Part shown: in pieces, positions 35,698 through 44,679 of the stretch
How positions within the stretch are numbered: position 1 is the stretch's first letter
Layout of the letters: each line of letters opens with the position of its first letter
NCBI RefSeq assembly: GCF_005281475.1
Contig: NZ_CP040106.1
Span: forward strand, 191,501-255,500
Reading direction: 5' to 3'
Length of the DNA: 64,000 nt
DNA from: Echinicola rosea
GTDB lineage: Bacteria; Bacteroidota; Bacteroidia; Cytophagales; Cyclobacteriaceae
Program-made: the position numbers and the translations under genes
The notes under the pieces: generated by a model
Databases searched by the model: none
Seen by the model: the letters and a program-made list of their open reading frames with translations, nothing else
Told to the model about the DNA's origin: nothing

Positions 35698-35727
35698 CAA
35701 AAAAACTGCCGTGTGTTCACGGCAGTT
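35698..35727 (-). terminator. Terminator after the fasciclin gene
   Basis: On the minus strand AACTGCCGTG pairs with CACGGCAGTT and is followed by TTTTTGTTAT; it lies 27 bases after the stop of the fasciclin gene. Confidence 0.8.
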
Positions 35728-35753
35728 CCCCTACTTGTACGAAATATCTTTTA

Positions 35754-36698
35754 TTAAGGCAAGATCACATCATTTATCACATGGATTACGCCATTAGTTG
35801 CATGAATATTTAACATACCTGTATTGAGCGCAGCACCACCCACAGTTCCCGCTCCTAGATCCACTGCTAGTGACGCATCAGTGTTTAGTGGTGTAAGCGA
35901 CGTTCCTGTCCTTAAATCCTGGGAAAATGCCCTGGCTGGCACCACATGTGCGGTAAGCACTGCAGTAAGGGTTTCCATTGGAATATCATTGTAGTCGTTC
36001 CAGTTTGGATTGGTATCATAAAGTGCTTGGAAGGCTGCATCTGTAGGGGTAAAAACAGTAAGATCACCTTCATCACCGCTCACCGCATCCACCAAATCGG
36101 CACGCTGCAAGGCACCTACCAACTGTGTAAATTCAGGAGTAGAAGCCGTGGTCATCCCTACCGCTATTTCTGCAATGGATTCTGAAGGAGGCATGATCAC
36201 GTAATCCAGCGTATGAATCACCCCGTTGCTGGCCTCAATATTGGTATCCACCACCATGGCCGAGCCATTGATCCAGAAGTTCCCGTCCACGTCCTCACTT
36301 ACGTAAAAACTGGCTCCATTAACGGTCCCTACCTCTCCGGCGCTGACATCTGCAGCCACCACCTCACCAGCTAGTACGTGATAAGTCAAAATATCCGCTA
36401 AACTGGAATTTCCCAACAAGTCACTAGCAGACATACCCGTATCATCCAAAAACATTGTAAAAGCTGCGTCAGTAGGCGCAAACACGGTAAAAGGACCATC
36501 GCCTTTAAGGGTGGTGACCAAATCAGCCTCCACCACGGCTGATTCCAACACGGTAAAGTCACCGCTTGCCATCACGACATCCACGATATCGTCTTCTTCC
36601 ATGGGTACTGGATCATCATCATCGTTACAGGCGATCAGAAACATCCAAGCAAATAGAAGCATCAAAAGTGTAGGAAACTTAGTCTTTGTGGTTTTCAT
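35754..36698 (-). CDS. Lipoprotein with two fasciclin (FAS1) domains
   Basis: 314 residues. A lipoprotein signal (LLFAWMFLIAC-N) is followed by an Asp-rich linker and two FAS1 repeats (about 42-172 and 178-314). Each shows the H1 motif (FTVFAPTDAAFTMFL; LTVFTPTDAAFQALY), the internal YH or TAHVVPA element, and H2 (ASNGVIHTLDYVIMP; ATNGVIHVINDVILP). FAS1 domains mediate adhesion or matrix contacts. It should be exposed in the envelope. It is flanked by its own terminator and separated by 149 bases from the cytochrome gene. Confidence 0.92.
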   Translation of the reverse strand: MKTTKTKFPTLLMLLFAWMFLIACNDDDDPVPMEEDDIVDVVMASGDFTVLESAVVEADLVTTLKGDGPFTVFAPTDAAFTMFLDDTGMSASDLLGNSSLADILTYHVLAGEVVAADVSAGEVGTVNGASFYVSEDVDGNFWINGSAMVVDTNIEASNGVIHTLDYVIMPPSESIAEIAVGMTTASTPEFTQLVGALQRADLVDAVSGDEGDLTVFTPTDAAFQALYDTNPNWNDYNDIPMETLTAVLTAHVVPARAFSQDLRTGTSLTPLNTDASLAVDLGAGTVGGAALNTGMLNIHATNGVIHVINDVILP

Positions 36699-36847
36699 GG
36701 TTCAGTTGAATTTAAGTTAATATTTTGTTACAACTGAATAACCATTGGCAGGTAAATTTGTTTAATATTTATTAAAAAAAGTTAAACAAATTAGTAAAAA
36801 TCACCACTTGAGCACATTAAAAGACGAAATAAAAAATCAATAAATCA

Positions 36848-37312
36848 TTATTCTTCCAGCTCGTACCACTCTATCTCATCAAGATTGGCCCTCCTGCCAC
36901 GCTGAACAGGTGCGTAGTACGCTGCCAAATAATCAACGATAATCTCTTCATTTTGGCCAAGATCCCATAACCCTTGGGTTTCCTGCATCCAATCAATTAA
37001 CTTCTCCCAATGTTCTTTGTTTCCACGATTCTGTGTGATCAAATTGGCCGCATGACAATTGGTGCAATTGGCAATTACGGTTTCATACCCCTTCTCTGCC
37101 ACTAGGCCAGTGGCCACATGCACACCATCTTTGACCAAATTTTCCGTCACCAAAGGAGGTGGATTTTCCTTTTCACCCTCATTTTTACTCACCAAAACAC
37201 CAGGATTCTGCTGTAAGAACACCAACCCTACCAGCAGCACCATTACAACCACCCCCAAAACCACTACCATCGTAAAAAGCCCCTTTAATGACTTGATAAT
37301 ATCCTGATCCAT
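36848..37312 (-). CDS. Membrane-anchored c-type cytochrome, probable SorB-like subunit of sulfite dehydrogenase
   Basis: 154 residues: one N-terminal membrane helix (about 12-34), a Pro/Glu-rich linker and a single heme c site C83-T-N-C-H87, with a likely Met axial ligand downstream in LIDWMQ. It starts one base after the stop of the molybdopterin oxidoreductase gene, so the two are co-translated. In SorAB systems the cytochrome takes electrons from the Mo enzyme. The pairing by gene order supports this role; the cytochrome itself is divergent. Confidence 0.82.
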   Translation of the reverse strand: MDQDIIKSLKGLFTMVVVLGVVVMVLLVGLVFLQQNPGVLVSKNEGEKENPPPLVTENLVKDGVHVATGLVAEKGYETVIANCTNCHAANLITQNRGNKEHWEKLIDWMQETQGLWDLGQNEEIIVDYLAAYYAPVQRGRRANLDEIEWYELEE

Positions 37313-37313
37313 C

Positions 37314-38567
37314 CTAACTTACTTTTACGGCAATTCTGTGACATGCATTGTTTAGATACCCTTTGGGATTCCAGCCGGGAACCACCATTGGTTGACTTTC
37401 CCCATTGCTATCAGTCGCCCTTGCCCACACTTCATAGTATCCTTCCTGCGGAAACTCCACCTTTGTAGTGAAATGCTGCCATGCCAATCGATTAACAGGC
37501 GGCGCCAGTTTACAGACCTGCCATGTAGCACCAAAATCAATGGAAACATGCAGCTCACTTACCTCCAGCTCTCCCGCCCAGGCATGCCCCCTGATCTCCA
37601 GCGAATCCCCTAAATCTATCATCGCACCACTTTTAGGATAGGTAATCAACGACTTCACAGGCATGGACTCAATGATGCACATCTCCTCATCGGGCACCTC
37701 ATCCCCCGGAGAGACAGGCTTGCATGGAACACGGTAGGAAGGCGCAGCCATTTTTGTTCCATCGTGTACTTTATCCCTTACAGAAATCCGCTTTAGCCAC
37801 TTTCCGGAAGCCGATGCAGGATAGCCCCCTGCCACCAACCTCAGCGGATATCCATGAGCGATAGGAATGGCCTCACCATTCATCTCAAATGCCAACAACG
37901 TTTCTTCTTGCAAAGCCTTGGTAATCGGAACGCCTCTGGAGATCGGTTCTTTACCGGGATCACCGCTCAGGTGGGTATCAGCAGAATGATAGCCAATATA
38001 GACCGCATTATCCCTTATGCCCACATCTTCCAGTACATCTTTAAGCCTCACACCGGTCCAGGACGCACAAGAGACAGCTCCTGTTTTCCATTGGTTGCCG
38101 CTAGCGGGAGGATAAAACTCACTACGGCCATTCCCTCCACACTCTAAGGTAAGCTGATAAGTATAATGCTTAAAATCACGCTTTAGGGTTTCCAATGAAT
38201 AGGTCTTGGGAGAGGAAACAGCCTCTCCGTCCAACACCAACTCCCAACTCTCTTCATCAATAGATGCTGGGATCAGGCCATTATTCCTGATGAACATCTT
38301 ATCCGCCGGCGTCACCTTATCATCTAAAAGGTGGGGCTGCGACTCTAGGTTCCAAGGTTTATTATTGAGGACAATTAGGTCTTTATCCTTCTTGAAAAGC
38401 TTATAGGGATCATCACCCTGTAATACTACCGGCACGTAACCCTCAGGCATGGATGATGCGAAAACCACCTTGGCCCCCACCGCTGCGGCCACAGTCGCAA
38501 GTACACTGTTCCTTAAAAACTTCCTCCTACTGTTTACAGAAGGGGTCTGCTTATCTTCATTGGTCAT
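37314..38567 (-). CDS. Sulfite oxidase-family molybdopterin oxidoreductase (SorA/SoxC-like)
   Basis: 417 residues with a twin-arginine signal (NSRRKFLRNSVLATVAAAVG), so export with cofactor loaded. The molybdenum-binding domain has the Mo-coordinating cysteine C143 in LECGGNGRSEF, and GYPLRLVAGGYPASASGKWLKRI follows; the C-terminal Mo-co dimerisation domain ends VPGWNPKGYLNNACHRIAV. It should oxidise sulfite (or a related oxyanion) in the periplasm and pass electrons to the cytochrome encoded next to it. SoxC is an alternative, but no other sox genes are present. Confidence 0.88.
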   Translation of the reverse strand: MTNEDKQTPSVNSRRKFLRNSVLATVAAAVGAKVVFASSMPEGYVPVVLQGDDPYKLFKKDKDLIVLNNKPWNLESQPHLLDDKVTPADKMFIRNNGLIPASIDEESWELVLDGEAVSSPKTYSLETLKRDFKHYTYQLTLECGGNGRSEFYPPASGNQWKTGAVSCASWTGVRLKDVLEDVGIRDNAVYIGYHSADTHLSGDPGKEPISRGVPITKALQEETLLAFEMNGEAIPIAHGYPLRLVAGGYPASASGKWLKRISVRDKVHDGTKMAAPSYRVPCKPVSPGDEVPDEEMCIIESMPVKSLITYPKSGAMIDLGDSLEIRGHAWAGELEVSELHVSIDFGATWQVCKLAPPVNRLAWQHFTTKVEFPQEGYYEVWARATDSNGESQPMVVPGWNPKGYLNNACHRIAVKVS

Positions 38568-39007
38568 TGGTATTGCTAATTTGTACTAAAAACTAAAGCT
38601 AACTGATTTTTACAGTAAAACCTCCCCACCCTCGTGGTAATTCAAAAATAACAAAGTTTCAAAATCTTCCGAAAGGAATTTTATTGATCCTCCATAACTA
38701 TATAGAATACCCTTTGTAAAACAAATCCAACCCATCCCCTTCCCCTAAAACCATAGGGGATTTCCACAATTTGTACAGAACAAACTACACAGCAGCTTAG
38801 TCTTCCCTTCCTAAATTAACAAATCTCCCCCTTTCGTACATTGGCACAAAAAATGAATCTTAATAAACAAGTTTGCTTCAAATGTCTGAGTAAGCTTACG
38901 ATCAGTAGCGGAAGTAGCCGTTTTGACTAGTAATCATGATCAATTCGACAAAAATAACTAAGCTACTTACCTGCTGCTTAATGAAAACCAACTAAACCAA
39001 AACAACT
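38568..39007. other. Gene-free spacer between the sulfite dehydrogenase and small PepSY-like genes
   Basis: About 440 bases between divergent genes. A short dyad TCCCCTA-AAACCA-TAGGGGA lies at 38741-38760 and could be an operator or hairpin; otherwise AT-rich sequence with no recognised element. Confidence 0.45.
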
Positions 39008-39322
39008 ATGAAAAAGCTAGCATTAATATTCACTATGGGGGCAATGATGTATTTTGGGACGGTAACCACTCCATCATTAAATTTACATGCCCAAACCTCC
39101 ATCCACCAGGACAATAGGGTAGAAATCGTCCCTGAAGATTTGCCCCTGAAAGTAAAAGAGGCCATTCTAGATGACGAAGAATTAAAAACCATGCCCATTA
39201 CCAAGGCATTTAAGGTTACCGACATGGATGGATCCGTCACCTACGAAGCCCACTTCGGAATGGAAGAAGAAACCATCGTTAAAAAATATGATGAAGAAGG
39301 AGAAGAGATCGAAGATGTATAA
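39008..39322 (+). CDS. Small secreted PepSY-like protein
   Basis: 104 residues: signal peptide (ending NLHAQ) and a mature part of about 75 residues that starts IVPEDLPLKVKEAILDDEEL and runs to a beta hairpin (SVTYEAHFGMEEETIVKKYDEEGEEI). The layout of a Lys/Glu-rich helix followed by TKAFKVTDMDGSVTYEAHF is that of small PepSY-like (BLIP-like) periplasmic proteins of Bacteroidota. Role unknown. Confidence 0.7.
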   Translation: MKKLALIFTMGAMMYFGTVTTPSLNLHAQTSIHQDNRVEIVPEDLPLKVKEAILDDEELKTMPITKAFKVTDMDGSVTYEAHFGMEEETIVKKYDEEGEEIEDV

Positions 39323-39350
39323 TCAGTGAATTTGCTTTTAATCTATTTGT

Positions 39351-39443
39351 AAAAAGATGTCAGCCTGAGCGGACCTGTCTATTCGCCAGATAGCGTCGAA
39401 GGCCAGACGCTGGACCTCGACTCCGCTCGGTCTGACACTTTTT
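39351..39443. repeat. Palindromic intergenic repeat
   Basis: AAAAAGATGTCAGCCTGAGC at the left pairs with GCTCGGTCTGACACTTTTT at the right, and GTCGAAGGCC/GGACCTCGAC forms an inner stem. This is the TGTCAGcCTGAGCGGAgTCGA type of repeat common in Bacteroidota intergenic DNA. It lies between convergent genes and may act as a bidirectional terminator. Confidence 0.7.
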
Positions 39444-39521
39444 GCTTGAATAACTAACTTTATGGGCTAGAAGCGGCTCCCTGGCATCTTTCTGCTATCC
39501 TCCAGTTCTTACACTTGGTTC

Positions 39522-40175
39522 CTAAACCGGCCATTTTTCCAAGCGATAAGCACTGTCCCAAAACATCCACTCTAGTTTGGACGCCATTTCAAACGCCTCA
39601 AACATCTCCTCCCGTAACTCCGGACTAGCTTTTTCTGCAAGCTGGTCAGTGATCTCTAAGGCCTTGGCCACGGATGTAGCGAATTCTTCTCCCGCATACG
39701 TATCTATCCAATTTTTATAAGGATTATCACTTCCATCTTGCTGTGCGTAGATATGATCACCAACTTCTTTATAGATCCAAAAACAAGGCAAAATAGCCGC
39801 TGCAGCCTTTTCTATGTTGGCAAATCCAGCTTGATTCCGAATATAATTGGTATAGAGCAAGCAGGATGGGGAAGGATCTACCTCATCAGGAAGGCCCAAC
39901 TCTTTAAAATAGCTCTCATGTAGTGCTCTCTCTACCACGATGGCACCAGCAGCAAATTCAGAAAATGCCAACACCTTATCCAAATCGTTCAAACGCCCAC
40001 TAATGGTACTGAGCGCCTTGCCAAATTCCCCCAGGTAAAAAGCGTCCTGAGTCATATAAAATTTAAATGTTTCCTTTGGAAGTGTGCCTTTCTGCAATTC
40101 TTGATTAAAAGGCATATAAATAATCTTGTCATAAAGGGGAGCAATTCTCTCCCAAGCTTCACTGGTCCAGCTCAT
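39522..40175 (-). CDS. tenA: Aminopyrimidine aminohydrolase / thiaminase II (TenA)
   Basis: 217 residues of the TenA helical fold. Active-site residues are visible: Asp44 in TQDAFYLGEF, Cys131 in ILPCFWIY, and the C-terminal Glu in LEWMFWDSAYR. TenA recovers the HMP pyrimidine from thiamin breakdown products. It overlaps the end of thiD by 17 bases and is last in the riboswitch-controlled operon. Confidence 0.93.
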   Translation of the reverse strand: MSWTSEAWERIAPLYDKIIYMPFNQELQKGTLPKETFKFYMTQDAFYLGEFGKALSTISGRLNDLDKVLAFSEFAAGAIVVERALHESYFKELGLPDEVDPSPSCLLYTNYIRNQAGFANIEKAAAAILPCFWIYKEVGDHIYAQQDGSDNPYKNWIDTYAGEEFATSVAKALEITDQLAEKASPELREEMFEAFEMASKLEWMFWDSAYRLEKWPV

Positions 40176-40998
40176 GGATAATCATTTTTTCGGGTTGGTA
40201 AAAGTGATTTAAAGGCCCACTTCCCTGGCCTGTTTTGACTGATTTTCCGGCATCAATTGCCTGAAAGACGAAGTTTCTGGCCAACTCCACCGCTTCGGCC
40301 ATTCTCATCCCCTTGGCTAGAAAAACAGCAATGGCTGAAGACAACGTACAGCCAGTTCCGTGGACATTGCCAGTATTTATCTTTTCACTTTCAAAAACAT
40401 GCATTTGCCCATTACCACCAAGGACATCCGCTACCATTTCTCCATGTAGATGTCCTCCTTTGACCAATACGAAGGCCGATTCATAAGTCAATAATTGGCT
40501 AGCGGCTTCCTTCATTTCATCCAAAGTATCCACTGCTTTGCCCATAAGTACAGCGGCCTCGTCCATATTGGGCGTGATAATACGTGAAATAGGGAAAAGC
40601 TCTTTTTTCAATACCTCCACGGTTTCTTCCTTGATCAAACGGTCTCCGCTCGTAGCTACCATGACGGGATCAAAAACAACCGGGATATCCGGATATGGCA
40701 CCAGTGATTCCACAATGACCTGCACCACTTCAGGCCGATTGATCATACCGATCTTTATGGCTTTCGGCCTGATATCTGTAAGCACTGCTTCCAGTTGCTC
40801 CTTGATATGCGCTACGGGAATATCATGGATACTCTTCACACCCATGGTATTTTGCGCAGTAGTGGCGGTGATAACACTCGTACCAAAACAGCCCAAAGCA
40901 GAAAATGTCTTCAAATCCGCTTGGATTCCTGCACCACCACCACTATCCGATCCTGCAATGGTCAATACAGGAATATAGGTTTTGACTTTATCGTTCAT
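40159..40998 (-). CDS. thiD: Hydroxymethylpyrimidine/phosphomethylpyrimidine kinase
   Basis: 279 residues, ribokinase fold. The N-terminal signature is [14 protein letters not shown], with TTAQNTMGV; the C-terminal anion hole/catalytic motif is [12 protein letters not shown]. It phosphorylates HMP and HMP-P, supplying HMP-PP for ThiE. The start overlaps thiE by four bases (ATGA) and the end overlaps tenA. Confidence 0.95.
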   Translation of the reverse strand: MNDKVKTYIPVLTIAGSDSGGGAGIQADLKTFSALGCFGTSVITATTAQNTMGVKSIHDIPVAHIKEQLEAVLTDIRPKAIKIGMINRPEVVQVIVESLVPYPDIPVVFDPVMVATSGDRLIKEETVEVLKKELFPISRIITPNMDEAAVLMGKAVDTLDEMKEAASQLLTYESAFVLVKGGHLHGEMVADVLGGNGQMHVFESEKINTGNVHGTGCTLSSAIAVFLAKGMRMAEAVELARNFVFQAIDAGKSVKTGQGSGPLNHFYQPEKMIIHELDQ

Positions 40999-41633
40999 GT
41001 AGCTTTTTCGATTTCATTTCGGAATTTTTCGGCAGCTTTAGCGGGACTTTGTGCACTGCAAATGGCGGATACCACTGCCAGGCAATCTGCCCCTGCTTCA
41101 ATAACCTCAGCAGCATTAAGTTCATTGATATTACCAATGGCCACTAATGGCGTTGCTGTCGCTTTTCTAAGTTTATTTAACCCCGCTAATCCCCATTCAA
41201 ACCGGGTATCAGGCTTGGTGGGCGTAGAAAAAATAGGACTGACTCCGTAATACCAGGCCAAGTTCGCCTCCTCGTGAGAAAGCTCATCCATTTGCTCTAA
41301 GGATAGGCCGACAGGGAAGTCATCTCCCAAATACGCCTTGGCAGACTTCATACTGCTATCAGATTGCCCGATGTGGACACCATGGGCTAGAGCCTGTTTT
41401 GCCACTTCCAAGCTATCATTGATGATTAGAGGAACCCTGTACTGATCGCAGAGATTTTTTACTTTAAAGGCCTTTTCCAAGAATGCAGCCTTGGGAAGAT
41501 CCTTTTCCCGCAATTGTACCAGATCCACACCACCTTTGAGTGCTTCTTCCAGCACCCAAAAAAAATCCCTGCCAAGACATGCCTTTTCATCGGTCACCAG
41601 GTAAAGCCTGTAAGGGAATAAGCCATCAGTCAT
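40995..41633 (-). CDS. thiE: Thiamin-phosphate synthase
   Basis: 212 residues, TIM barrel. Motifs: LVQLREKDLPKAAFLEKA, LIINDSLEVAKQALAHGVHI, GQSD, the diphosphate-binding GVSPIFSTPTK and GADCLAVVSAI. It joins HMP-PP and HET-P to thiamin phosphate. It overlaps thiM by eight bases and thiD by four. Confidence 0.95.
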   Translation of the reverse strand: MTDGLFPYRLYLVTDEKACLGRDFFWVLEEALKGGVDLVQLREKDLPKAAFLEKAFKVKNLCDQYRVPLIINDSLEVAKQALAHGVHIGQSDSSMKSAKAYLGDDFPVGLSLEQMDELSHEEANLAWYYGVSPIFSTPTKPDTRFEWGLAGLNKLRKATATPLVAIGNINELNAAEVIEAGADCLAVVSAICSAQSPAKAAEKFRNEIEKAT

Positions 41634-42426
41634 TGCTCACTTCCACTTTTGCCCACTGCTTCACTTCGCTTTCCTTGAGATGATAAAGTGCATCGTATAG
41701 GTACAACTGAAGCGTCCCAGGCCCCTCTGCTTTTCTAGCAGCTATCTCACCGGCAAGGCCTAATAGGGTCATTCCTGAGACAGTTGCCGTGAAAGGATCT
41801 GGCTCAATTCCCGCTAAGGCAGCCACTAAAGCGGTGGCAGTACACCCCATCCCGGTCACCTTTCCCATCAGGGCATCCCCGTTCTTGATTACCGCCAACT
41901 TATCTCCATCAATAACATAGTCTATCGCACCTGAAATACAGACAACAGACGAAGTCTCTTTGGATAGCTGCTTTCCATATGCTAAGGCCTCATCAGAAGA
42001 ATGGCTACTGTCCACTCCCTTTGTTTGCACATTTGCTTTGGCCAACGCCATAATTTCAGAAGCATTTCCTCGAATAATGGTCGGCTTGAAAGCCAAAAGC
42101 CTCGTCAAGGTCTCATTTCGATAGGGTGTGGCACCAGCCCCCACCGGATCCAAAACCCAAGGGGTGTTTCGCTCATTGGCTTCTTTGGCTGCCAGTAACA
42201 TACTGTCCACCCAAAACTCGTCCAGTGTCCCGATATTCACGACCAGTGCATTGACGATGTTGACCATGTCCGCCATCTCCAGCTTGGCATGGGCCATGAT
42301 TGGGGATGCCCCAATCGCCAGCAGCGCATTGGCGGTATTGTTCATGACCACATAATTGGTGATACTCTGCACCAATGGGCCTTTTTCCCTTACTGTCTTT
42401 AGATTGTTGATTACAGATTCTTTCAT
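41626..42426 (-). CDS. thiM: Hydroxyethylthiazole kinase
   Basis: 266 residues, ribokinase-like. The start PLVQSITNYVVMNNTANALLA is diagnostic; GASPIMAH, WVLDPVGAGATPYRNE and the catalytic GMGCTATALVAAL are intact. It phosphorylates the salvaged thiazole to HET-P. First gene of the thiM-thiE-thiD-tenA operon, directly behind the TPP riboswitch; AGGAT lies four bases or fewer before the ATG. With no thiC or thiG next to it, the operon is of salvage type. Confidence 0.95.
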   Translation of the reverse strand: MKESVINNLKTVREKGPLVQSITNYVVMNNTANALLAIGASPIMAHAKLEMADMVNIVNALVVNIGTLDEFWVDSMLLAAKEANERNTPWVLDPVGAGATPYRNETLTRLLAFKPTIIRGNASEIMALAKANVQTKGVDSSHSSDEALAYGKQLSKETSSVVCISGAIDYVIDGDKLAVIKNGDALMGKVTGMGCTATALVAALAGIEPDPFTATVSGMTLLGLAGEIAARKAEGPGTLQLYLYDALYHLKESEVKQWAKVEVSND

Positions 42427-42436
42427 ATCCTCAGCT

Positions 42437-42574
42437 TAAAAAACTTTAGGGAACCTGCAAATTACCTGAGCAAAAGCTCACATGAAAAGGTCACTTTTTC
42501 CTTCGCCGGTATGATCCGTTTCAGGTTCGAAGGGTATCATCTCAGCCCCATCACAGGGACACCCCTAAAGTTTG
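42437..42574 (-). promoter_or_regulatory. TPP riboswitch and expression platform controlling thiM-thiE-thiD-tenA
   Basis: On the minus strand the conserved thi-box elements appear in order: AGGGGTGTCC, GGGGCTGAGATGATACCC (pyrimidine-binding arm), TTCGAACCTGAAACGGATC, ATACCGGCGAAGGAA. The aptamer spans about 42492-42574, with P1 from ACTTT and AAAGT. Between aptamer and thiM there is a hairpin TGAGC-TTTT-GCTCA (42467-42480), and CCCTAAAGTTT (42441-42451) is perfectly complementary to the 5' strand AAACTTTAGGG (42563-42573), which also forms P1 and the start of P2. No terminator with a U-tract is seen, so translational control is more likely. Confidence 0.95.
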
Positions 42575-42679
42575 TCATAGGTTGAAATTACGATTTTAAT
42601 CCCATGAAGCAAAGTTAGCAGCACGAAGTTTTACCCCATCCAGAGGCAATTCCAAAACGTGCCCACATACAAAACTCAA

Positions 42680-43705
42680 TTACGGCGCTACCAAATCCTT
42701 GTTAAAACACGAAGCCGCCAGCTCATAGGACTTTAGGCGTTCCCCGTGATCAAAGATGTGGGAACAAATCATGATTTCATCCACTTGGGTGATTTCCTGA
42801 AAATGCTCCAAATCCTCCCGGACAGATGTCTTATCTCCCACAAAACTACAGGCCATCATCTGGTTGATAGCGGCTGCCTCAGCTTCTGTCCAAATCCCTT
42901 CCATGGTATCCACTGGAGGCCGTAATGGATAGGATTTCCTTCGTACGATCCCCAAGGCCATTTGATAAAATGAAGTGGCCATCTTATGGGCTTTTTCATC
43001 GGTTTCGGCAGCAATCACATTGACACATGAAATCACATAGGGGCTTTTTAAATATTCAGAAGGCTGAAAATGCTCCCGGTAATACCGAATGGCATCCAAA
43101 AACTGCGCAGGCGCAAAATGACTGGCAAAAGCATATGGCAATCCCCTTTTAGCAGCAAGCATAGCACTGCTCATACTGCTTCCCAAAAGGTAAATGGGAA
43201 TATCAAGTCCCTCACCGGGAATGGCCCTTACCTTACCATCGATATTTTCATCGGACAGGTAAACCTGCAATTCCTCCAAATCTCGTGGAAATTCCTCTAC
43301 GGTTTCCAACCGATCCCTTCTCAAAGCCTTGGCAGTGGTCTGGTCGGTACCAGGTGCCCGCCCCAAGCCGAGGTCGACCCGATCAGGATAGAGGGATGCC
43401 AAGGTGCCAAATTGCTCTGCCACCATCAGTGGGGCATGGTTGGGCAGCATAATTCCTCCCGAGCCAACCCGAATGCGCTGCGTGCCACCAGCGATATGAC
43501 CGATCAATACTGCTGTGGCAGAACTGCCCACGCTGACCATATTATGGTGTTCCGCGAGCCAAAAACGTTTATATCCCCACTTCTCAGTATGCTTAGCCAG
43601 GTCTAAACTCCTTTCGAATGCATCAGCTGCATCGTGGTTTTCTTTGATAATAGCCAAATCCAATACGGAAAAAGCTACTTCGTCCAGTGGTTTAGTATTC
43701 TTCAT
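42680..43705 (-). CDS. Luciferase-like (LLM class) flavin-dependent oxidoreductase
   Basis: 341 residues, bacterial luciferase-like TIM barrel. Motifs: [53 protein letters not shown] and the C-terminal domain with [15 protein letters not shown]. It probably binds FMN; similar proteins are annotated as monooxygenases, with substrates unknown. It lies between the riboswitch operon and cysM but is separated by spacers. Confidence 0.9.
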   Translation of the reverse strand: MKNTKPLDEVAFSVLDLAIIKENHDAADAFERSLDLAKHTEKWGYKRFWLAEHHNMVSVGSSATAVLIGHIAGGTQRIRVGSGGIMLPNHAPLMVAEQFGTLASLYPDRVDLGLGRAPGTDQTTAKALRRDRLETVEEFPRDLEELQVYLSDENIDGKVRAIPGEGLDIPIYLLGSSMSSAMLAAKRGLPYAFASHFAPAQFLDAIRYYREHFQPSEYLKSPYVISCVNVIAAETDEKAHKMATSFYQMALGIVRRKSYPLRPPVDTMEGIWTEAEAAAINQMMACSFVGDKTSVREDLEHFQEITQVDEIMICSHIFDHGERLKSYELAASCFNKDLVAP

Positions 43706-43797
43706 TTTACTTCTTATTGTCGTCTTCTTACCAACTGGATTAAATCCAAAATCGTTCTTTCAACGCCAATAATTCGCGGATATTCTACCTTAAAAAA

Positions 43798-44676
43798 TCA
43801 TCCAAACAAATCAGAGCTCAGATAGCGATCACCACGATCACAGGTGACACAGACAATCACTCCTGAATCGAGAGTCTCTGCTAGCTTCACCGCAGCATGC
43901 AAAGCTCCTCCACTGCTCATTCCCGCTAGAATGCCTTCTTCCTTTGCCATTCGACGGGTCATTTCAGTGGCCTCATCCTGACTCACATCGATGATTTTAT
44001 CCACTCGGGAAGCATCATAAATCTTGGGCAAAAATTCAGGTGACCATCTTCTGATCCCCGGTATACTAGAACCATCGGTAGGTTGTGTACCGACAATTTG
44101 GATCATCGGATTTTGCTCTTTCAGGTACCTGGAAACTCCCATAATGGTACCGGTGGTCCCCATAGCGGAAACAAAATGCGTAATCTCACCATTGGTATCC
44201 CGAATGATTTCAGGCCCTGTCCCCTCATAGTGAGCTTGGTAATTATCTGGGTTGGCAAATTGGTTAAGGATATAATACCCTTCCCTTTCGGCCATCTCCT
44301 CGGCAAGTGTCCTGGAATATTCAATTGTCTTGGCTGCTGGAGTCAAGATGACTTCTGCTCCGTAGGCTTCCATTGAAACCACCCGCTCCCGGGTTGAATT
44401 ATCGGGCATGATCAGGATCATTTCCACACCGAGCACTTTGGCAATCATGGCAAGGGCTATGCCCGTGTTGCCACTGGTAGCCTCTACTATCCTATCACCC
44501 TTTTTGATATCTCCGCGGTCCATGGCCCTCTTGATCATGCTATAGGCAGCACGGTCTTTTACACTGCCTCCGGGGTTTTGTCCTTCCAGTTTACAGTAAA
44601 TTTTGACATTAGGGTTGGTAGGGATATGTTCAAGCTCCACCAGTGGTGTATTGCCAATCAACTCAACTAATTTCAT
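43798..44676 (-). CDS. cysM: Cysteine synthase (CysM/CysK family)
   Basis: 292 residues. PLP is bound by Lys40 in NPGGSVKDRAA; the Gly-rich SGNTGIALAM and the phosphate-binding GTTGTIMG motifs follow. The size and the SIPGIRRW loop fit CysM. It makes L-cysteine from O-acetylserine and sulfide or thiosulfate. It starts three bases after the serine acetyltransferase stop codon, so the two steps are produced together. Confidence 0.93.
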   Translation of the reverse strand: MKLVELIGNTPLVELEHIPTNPNVKIYCKLEGQNPGGSVKDRAAYSMIKRAMDRGDIKKGDRIVEATSGNTGIALAMIAKVLGVEMILIMPDNSTRERVVSMEAYGAEVILTPAAKTIEYSRTLAEEMAEREGYYILNQFANPDNYQAHYEGTGPEIIRDTNGEITHFVSAMGTTGTIMGVSRYLKEQNPMIQIVGTQPTDGSSIPGIRRWSPEFLPKIYDASRVDKIIDVSQDEATEMTRRMAKEEGILAGMSSGGALHAAVKLAETLDSGVIVCVTCDRGDRYLSSDLFG

Positions 44677-44679
44677 GTG

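Noticed and set aside
37314..38567. Protein-methionine-sulfoxide reductase MsrP as alternative name
   Set aside because: The dimerisation domain and the adjacent c-type cytochrome fit the sulfite oxidase branch; MsrP lacks the C-terminal domain and pairs with MsrQ.
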